Origin: Chrysochromulina tobinii
Taxonomy: Eukaryota > Haptophyta > Prymnesiales > Chrysochromulinaceae
Reading direction: 5' to 3'
Assembly: GCA_001275005.1 (NCBI GenBank)
Contig: JWZX01002770.1
Location: 1 to 24,767, forward strand
DNA length: 24,767 nucleotides
Shown: positions 16,667-21,796 of the stretch, piece after piece
Layout of the letters: every line of letters begins with the position of its first letter
Position numbering within the stretch: position 1 is the stretch's first letter
The notes under the pieces: model-generated
What the model was told of the DNA's origin: nothing
Databases searched by the model: none
The model's input: the letters and a program-made list of their open reading frames with translations, nothing else
Translations under genes and position numbers: made by a program

Positions 16667-17562
16667 AGCTTGCGTGCGCGCAACTTGCGCCCGTCCCCCT
16701 GGGTCCCATGGGCGGGGCCTTCGTCGGCCGGCTCGGCCTGTCGACTCGGCCTGTACTCTGTATACATGTACACTCTCTGCAGCAGCTTTCGCAGGCATGT
16801 TGGCGCTTGATGTCGGGGTGCCTGGCACGGACCCGATGTGGCACATGTACCATTGGCGCGGTTCCGTTGGCACGCGCGGGACCGCGCGCCCGGGTCCGGT
16901 CGGCCGCCGTGTGTATCGGCCCGCGCCCGGGCGCGGTAACGGGGCGCGGTAACGCGTAACGGCCGGACGCCCGGTGAGCTGTGGGGTCTCGGGGAACCGA
17001 CCGGAAACCCAATTGCCGTTTAAAGACCGAAAGTCCGGAGTCGGCGGTGGCGCGGTGTGGCTTACTAGTGTGGCTATGGATCCGTGTCACAGTACGTCCG
17101 GAAAAACGTAAACGAAACGCCCCCCGCCCGGTGTCCGGAATGCGGAGACGACGTAACACGAGTATCGTTGGTAGGCCCGCCCGGCCCCCCGCGCGGCCGC
17201 CGGCGGCGGCCGGGGACAGGTGTGTGTCCGCCGGCGCCGCCGTGCGCGCGGCTCTACGTAACGTGTGAGAAAGCCCCAAGCCGATGGCCCGAGCGCCGGG
17301 GGGGAAGTGAGGCTCAGCGCTCACTCACCCGACCCCGCTCTGTGGTCTCTCGTTCCGTCTCTGCCCGGTGTCCGCCGCCGCTCCGGTGCGCGTAACGTGA
17401 AACATCGACGCTACCCCACGTCGCGAGTTCCAGGGTATTCCGCGCCAACCCGGGGCCCGGGGGGGTGCGGTGACCCCCAGCAGATCGAGTGCCGCAGCCA
17501 CATCCAGTTCCACATCCACCGGCACCACCCGCGTGTAGTTGGCACCGTGTAGCAACTTATCA
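16667..17562. other. Convergent intergenic region, no gene recognised
   Basis: This 896-bp stretch separates the 3' ends of the UPF0301 and DJ-1-like genes. It is very GC-rich, with a 16-nt perfect palindrome at 16921-16936 and repeated CGTAAC/GGTAAC words (16936-16960, 17152, 17258, 17391). TACATGTA occurs at 16763-16770 and CACATGTACCATTGG at 16842-16856. Open frames on both strands lack domain signatures and look like GC-driven artefacts. I see no tRNA or rRNA. Confidence 0.5.
16921..16936. repeat. 16-nt perfect palindrome
   Basis: CCGCGCCCGGGCGCGG reads identically on both strands, in the intergenic region. It is followed by GGTAACGGGGCGCGGTAACG. Function unknown. Confidence 0.85.
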
Positions 17563-18222
17563 TCAATTAATCTCGAGAGGCGTCGCTACCAAGTCAATGA
17601 TGGCACGAATCCAAGGCACGAGGTCGTTGGGCGTGCGCGACGTCACGATGATCTCCGTGTTGCCGCCAATCTTGGCAGCCGATACGACGACTGGCTGGTC
17701 CATCCACGTGGCTCCCGCGTTGATCACATCATCCTTAATTGCACTGAAGGCGGTCACCTGGTGGCCTGTGCAGAGCGGTGTTCCGTCGGCACGCCGCGCA
17801 GAGCAAAGCATCCAAGGTCCATGGCAGATCGCCGCGATTGGCTTCGCAGCTGCTGCCATTGCAGTTGTGAGCGTCAGCATCTTTGAAGACCTCCTATAGT
17901 AGTCTGGTGCAAAGCCGCCAGGCAGCACGAGAGCATCCCACTGGTCGGCGATTGCAACGCCATCATCGTCGATGCTCTTGGCTGACCGCACCGGGTAGCC
18001 AAATTTGCCATTGTACGTGGTTCCCGCCGGATGGCATCCGATCACCACAACCTCGGCCCCCTCCTCTTCGAGGCGCATCTTTGGCCACATAACCTCCATG
18101 TCCTCAAATTTGTGATCACAGAACAATGCGATTTTCTTACCGATGAGGCGGCCTTGGGCCGCGACTGCCCGCGACTCATACGCTGACGCCATTGAGCACA
18201 CGACGCTCGGCGCGCGGTTCAC
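17563..18222 (-). CDS. DJ-1/PfpI family protein
   Basis: 219 residues, intron-free, of the class I glutamine-amidotransferase-like fold. Hallmarks are the first strand IALFCDHKFEDMEV with Glu40, VLPGGFAPD (99-107), and the nucleophile elbow AICHGPWML with Cys133 and His134. The C-terminal part (TAFSAIKDDVINAGATW, then TSRTPNDLVPWIRAIIDL) matches PfpI-type proteases/deglycases more closely than DJ-1 proper. The Cys-His pair and Glu are intact, so it is probably active; whether as glyoxalase, deglycase or peptidase cannot be told. About 26 residues precede the fold; Met11 is an alternative start, and the extension could be a weak targeting peptide. Confidence 0.9.
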   Translation of the reverse strand: MNRAPSVVCSMASAYESRAVAAQGRLIGKKIALFCDHKFEDMEVMWPKMRLEEEGAEVVVIGCHPAGTTYNGKFGYPVRSAKSIDDDGVAIADQWDALVLPGGFAPDYYRRSSKMLTLTTAMAAAAKPIAAICHGPWMLCSARRADGTPLCTGHQVTAFSAIKDDVINAGATWMDQPVVVSAAKIGGNTEIIVTSRTPNDLVPWIRAIIDLVATPLEIN

Positions 18223-19081
18223 GAGTCGGCTCGTGTCGACGAGCGTCGTGCGGAGCTTATGAAGAAGTCAAGTCATGATGAGGCTGTGAACGTGATGAGG
18301 CTGAAGTTACCGGTACACCTAGATGAGATGCTCGACCACCCCCATCTTCCAACCATTTACCATCACTTCCGTCTTCCGTCCCCGCAAGTCGCAAGAACCC
18401 CGGTTCCCGCGGAATCCGGCGAAAGTCCGGTCGGGGTCGTTACGTTTCAAGTTAGTATTCGCGAGCCACCGGGCTGAACCCCGTACTCCATGGTGGCATC
18501 ATGGTACATACGTCGAGACCTCGACGGGACTCTCGTCCTCGACTCGATCCTCGACGACCGTATACATCGCATGCCAGCAGAACTGCACGTGCGGCGCGAT
18601 CGCGTCGCGCCGGCGCGTCGGCAGACTCTCTCCGAAACGCACCTCACGTACACCCGGTTGGAATGGCGCCCACCCCATCACGTACTCGCGCACCATCGGG
18701 ATGCTGCTGGCATCTCCCAGGATCCGCTAGAGCCCCCGCAGGCGTGCCCCTCCGATGCGGTGGCAGCGTCGCCGCCGCCCACCGCCCTGGGTGCACTGCG
18801 GCGCCTCTCTCTTGCATGCCAGATATGGGCCGGCCTTCGCCCTGAAGGCTCTGTGGCGTCTCTCTCTCATGCCAAATACTATGGGAGCATGCGCGGAGAA
18901 TCAGCAGCGACGACCGAAATATGGAGAAGGGGTAAGCGTGTAGCAGGGTGCAGGGTGCATGCGTGGAGCAGTTGCAGCGATGACGCAGCGTGCGCGCGGC
19001 CATTCGGACAGGCCCGCCATAGACGACCCATTTCTCAGAACTGAGGTCGCGACCGCCTGCGCGGCCGTCTACGGGACCGTT
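18223..19081. other. Upstream region of the DJ-1-like gene, mostly unassigned
   Basis: These 859 bp lie between the DJ-1-like start and the 3' end of the amphipathic-repeat gene. They contain a possible minus-strand exon (listed separately) and an imperfect direct repeat of a GGCG(C/T)CTCTCTC..ATGCCA word at about 18799 and 18856. No other supported gene. Confidence 0.45.
18502..18726 (-). pseudogene. Possible orphan exon or gene fragment, unidentified
   Basis: The minus strand reads ILGDASSIPMVREYVMGWAP, then FQPGVREVRFGESL, APHVQFCWHAMYTVVEDRVE and ends at STYVP-stop. Its composition (Trp, Phe, Tyr, Val with balanced charge) looks like a folded protein, unlike the GC-driven frames nearby. 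On its 5' side a stop codon TAG could be the AG of an acceptor (GGGGGCTCTAG), and on its 3' side GTATGT could be a donor, so it might be an internal exon. No flanking exons were found and I do not recognise the family. A remnant of a lost gene is equally possible. Confidence 0.3.
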
Positions 19082-20179
19082 TTAGTCGACGGGGCGCGCC
19101 GTCTGCGGCGCGCTCACGACGACTGGCGGGTAGTCAGGCGAGTCGGCCTCGCCAAACTTGATCGCCTTCGCAAACGGCATGCAAAGGCAGTCCAGCATCT
19201 GCAGCGACCACGCCTTGAGCGCCTCACCCGCCGTGTGCACGTGCGGCTCGAGCTTCTGTAACTCGATCACGCCCCACTCCTTCAACTCTAGGAGCTTGGG
19301 CTGGAACAAGGTCCATGCCTCCTGCGACTTGGCGGCCACGATCTTGAGGTGCGGCTGCGAAAACTCCCATGCCTCCTTCGACTTGGTGACGACGGTCTCG
19401 GTCGCGGCCGCCACGTGCGGCGCCACCCTTTGGTACACCTCGTGCTGCTCGATCTGCCCCTTGAGAGAGAGCAGGTGTGGCTCGAGCTTCGCCTTGTACT
19501 CCTCCGCTGCCCTCGCTGTAAGCACCCTCGAGTGCTCCTGCGTGAGGATGAGCGCCCTAGCCATCTGCTCGTGTGCGAGCGGCTCGAGCTGCTTCTGCCA
19601 CGCCTGCAGCGCCACGATGGAAGCCTGCGCGTGCATCAACGCCGTCTTCTGCGCCTCCTCAAGCAACGGCCCCATCGCCGCCTTCTGCGCAAGGAGCCAC
19701 GGCTCTGCGGCCACGTACCCCTCGATGGCCTTCTGCTGCACGATGCGCGCCGTGGCAGCCGCATGCGCCACGAGGGATGCAATCGCGGCGATCACCGCGG
19801 CGAGCGCAGGCTCGTACGCCTTAATGCGCACGGCATCCGCAGCGGCCTGGACCGAGGCGAGCACGCTCACCGTGAGTGGCTCAAGCTTCTGCTTCCACTC
19901 GATGAGCGCCGCCATCGCGGGCTCCGTGTGCGGATGCAGCTCGAGCTGCAGGCGCTGGACGCCCAGGGTGCTCGCCTCGAGGAAGGGTTTGAGCTGAAGC
20001 ATCACCTGCACCTGCAGCTCCCGCAGCAGAGGCTCGATGCTCATCCACCACTCCTGCACTGCTACCAAGGTTGCCGCTGTGACGGCCTCAATGGGAGGCG
20101 GCAACGCGAGCTTGAAGGCCGCCGCACCCGGCGCGGCGACCTTCTCGCCGCTTGGCAGCGATTCACTCGAAGACCCCAT
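19082..20179 (-). CDS. Apolipoprotein-like amphipathic helical repeat protein
   Basis: 365 residues, intron-free. Residues 28-335 are almost wholly amphipathic helix, Ala/Leu/Glu/Lys/Gln-rich, punctuated by Pro at 50, 65, 87, 101, 124, 160, 171, 200, 234, 254, 276, 294 and 312. Recurring words are LEP (99-101, 198-200, 232-234, 310-312), E-W-K/Q-x-K-L and SKEAW/SQEAW (267-271, 285-289). Several Pro spacings (11, 22, 22, 34) are near multiples of 11, as in apolipoprotein A/E-type lipid-binding repeats. A lipid-surface or lipid-droplet coat role is possible but is inference; there is no membrane span or clear signal peptide (residues 1-20 are Gly/Ser/Ala-rich). The tail CLCMPF could be acylated. 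It is divergent from the Pol III subunit gene. Confidence 0.75.
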   Translation of the reverse strand: MGSSSESLPSGEKVAAPGAAAFKLALPPPIEAVTAATLVAVQEWWMSIEPLLRELQVQVMLQLKPFLEASTLGVQRLQLELHPHTEPAMAALIEWKQKLEPLTVSVLASVQAAADAVRIKAYEPALAAVIAAIASLVAHAAATARIVQQKAIEGYVAAEPWLLAQKAAMGPLLEEAQKTALMHAQASIVALQAWQKQLEPLAHEQMARALILTQEHSRVLTARAAEEYKAKLEPHLLSLKGQIEQHEVYQRVAPHVAAATETVVTKSKEAWEFSQPHLKIVAAKSQEAWTLFQPKLLELKEWGVIELQKLEPHVHTAGEALKAWSLQMLDCLCMPFAKAIKFGEADSPDYPPVVVSAPQTARPVD

Positions 20180-20433
20180 TTGCGCGTTGATTCAAAAAAA
20201 TTCCAGGAAGAACAACATGAAAAAAGATTCACAGAGCTTCCTTTTCACGGCGTCTGCCATCTATGGCCTGCCTTGCTTGAAGTCGATCATGGTCGGCGCC
20301 TCCTGAACTCATTTAGGAATCCTATGTTTTCGAACTTCGCTTCTCATTTCGTGTACGACGAGGTCGCTGCGACGGAAGGGCGACGCGATCGCGGCGTCGG
20401 CGGCGGCCGTGTCGAGGGGTTACCGTCGCAGGT
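20180..20433. promoter_or_regulatory. Divergent promoter of amphipathic-repeat gene and RPC5
   Basis: A 254-bp region that must carry both promoters. It is locally AT-richer (A-runs near 20194 and 20219; CATTTAGGAATCCTATG near 20310-20326) than the flanking genes. No clear TATA box or known operator. Confidence 0.5.
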
Positions 20434-21204
20434 ATGAAGAGTTTATCGCCCGCCGCGGCGGGTTCGAAGATGGACGACGAAGACGACATCGTGCTTCGGC
20501 TGCCCGTCTACCTGCGACCAGCGGACGATGACACCAAGGTGTGCCTCTTCCAGTACCCGCTGCGGCCCCGTTGGCGCCCGTACAACCTCGACGATCTAAA
20601 GGCGGCACGCGTACGCCCCGAGCAGCGGCGCGTCGAGCTCACGCTCGGCATGGAGGTCGGCCCGACGCACTGGGACCATGACTCGGATAGCCCACTGAGC
20701 AGCATCCAGCTCGCGTCGACCTCGACGAGCAAACACCCGACGTCGTACGCGATCGCGATGCTGCAGGTGGACCGGAATGGCGCTCCAGCAGCGCTCAGCC
20801 TGGCGCCCCTGGCGTCGATTGTGCAGCTGCGACCGTCCTTTGCGCAGATCGATCAGCAGCAGCAGAGTGACATGGGCGCAGATGGCAGTAGCGCCAGCAC
20901 CAAGTCGACGCCCGCGCGCCGCGAGAGCAGCAGCGGCGGTCGCTTCGGCGACATGTCGCTCGACGGCGCCGACGGCGCTGATGACGATGATGACGAGGAA
21001 GACGACGATATGGGCGACGCTGGTGTGACGCCACTGCCGTCGCTGCTTCGGCCCGCGCAGACAGAGCGTGAGATCGAGGCGCGGCGCAGTTCACACGCGT
21101 TCCTCGTGGAGGAGCGCGAAAAGGAGCCGTGGTCGACGGCGCGCATGCACACGCCCGACGCACCCGCCGCAGTCGCGATGCGTCAGCATTGTTTCGGGTC
21201 GTGA
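20434..21204 (+). CDS. RNA polymerase III subunit RPC5 (Rpc37/POLR3E, Sin-like)
   Basis: 256 residues; it forms the TFIIF-like Rpc37-Rpc53 heterodimer that assists Pol III initiation and termination. Signature blocks are LRLPVYLRP (21-29), VCLFQYPLRPRWRPYN (36-51), ARVRPEQRRVELTLGMEV (58-75), TSYAIAMLQVDRN (103-115) and LAPLASIVQLRPSFAQID (123-140). An acidic Asp/Glu run at 180-192 follows, then a conserved REIEARRSSHAFLVEEREKEPW (212-233). The length is close to yeast Rpc37 and far shorter than the animal protein, which has extra C-terminal domains. Start may be Met1 or Met13 (ATG 20470). The convergent neighbour is a TFIIIC subunit. Confidence 0.88.
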   Translation: MKSLSPAAAGSKMDDEDDIVLRLPVYLRPADDDTKVCLFQYPLRPRWRPYNLDDLKAARVRPEQRRVELTLGMEVGPTHWDHDSDSPLSSIQLASTSTSKHPTSYAIAMLQVDRNGAPAALSLAPLASIVQLRPSFAQIDQQQQSDMGADGSSASTKSTPARRESSSGGRFGDMSLDGADGADDDDDEEDDDMGDAGVTPLPSLLRPAQTEREIEARRSSHAFLVEEREKEPWSTARMHTPDAPAAVAMRQHCFGS

Positions 21205-21301
21205 CGGAAGGGCTCGACGGAAGGGACGAGATGAAGAGCCGAGATGAACCGGGCCCACGAGCCACGGCGCCTGGTTAGTCTGACGCGAATATGGCCTCCG
21301 C

Positions 21302-21366
21302 GTCACTAATAAGCTTCGAAGGTGGCCTCCACGCTTCGCGGTCACTAAGAAGCTTCGAATGTGGCC
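21302..21366 (+). repeat. 26-nt direct repeat pair, 39-nt period
   Basis: GTCACTAATAAGCTTCGAAG... at 21302-21327 and a copy with 2 substitutions at 21341-21366. Each contains the AAGCTTCGAA double palindrome. Confidence 0.85.
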
Positions 21367-21498
21367 AAATACTTGAAGGGGGACACACGGAACGCGAAGT
21401 TTACTGACGAAGCGTCGTGTATCGCAACATCGGTCATCGCGTAAACCCGCGGCAACGTGTCGTCCGTTAGTTCGTTAACGCCCGGTTATCGTATCGCG

Positions 21499-21545
21499 CG
21501 TAATACTATTCTTATATCGTAATACTATTCTTATATCGTAATACT
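21499..21545 (+). repeat. AT-rich 19-nt tandem repeat, about 2.5 copies
   Basis: Units CGTAATACTATTCTTATAT at 21499-21517 and 21518-21536, and a partial third from 21537. It contrasts sharply with the GC-rich surroundings. Confidence 0.9.
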
Positions 21546-21796
21546 TTCTTTTTTGTTCGTTAGTTTTCGTAAAGAGCGCGTATCTCCTACGTTCTTACGA
21601 CAACGTGTATACTTCTCCTCGACTACGTTTCGGACCACACGATGTACAACTCTCAACTGCCCTGGACGTGGCTCGCGCTGCGGGTCCGCACCCTCCGGTC
21701 AGGGGCAGCTGGTCAGGGGCTGGGGGTCTCGGCGTCTCGCACGCCTCTTCCAAAGTGGCTACAAAGTGGCGAGGGTCCGGATCCGTATCACCGCCC

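Larger units (their letters stand above)
21205..21796. other. Convergent intergenic region with short repeats
   Basis: A 592-bp region between the 3' ends of RPC5 and the TFIIIC gene. It holds a 26-nt direct repeat pair (21302-21327, 21341-21366) and an AT-rich 19-nt tandem repeat (21499-21545), listed separately. No coding sequence supported. Confidence 0.55.

Noticed and set aside
16602-17324. 240-codon minus-strand frame in the spacer after the UPF0301 gene
   Set aside because: Its Arg/Pro/Gly/Thr-rich composition follows GC bias; no motif or conserved block is visible, and its end overlaps the UPF0301 3' end.
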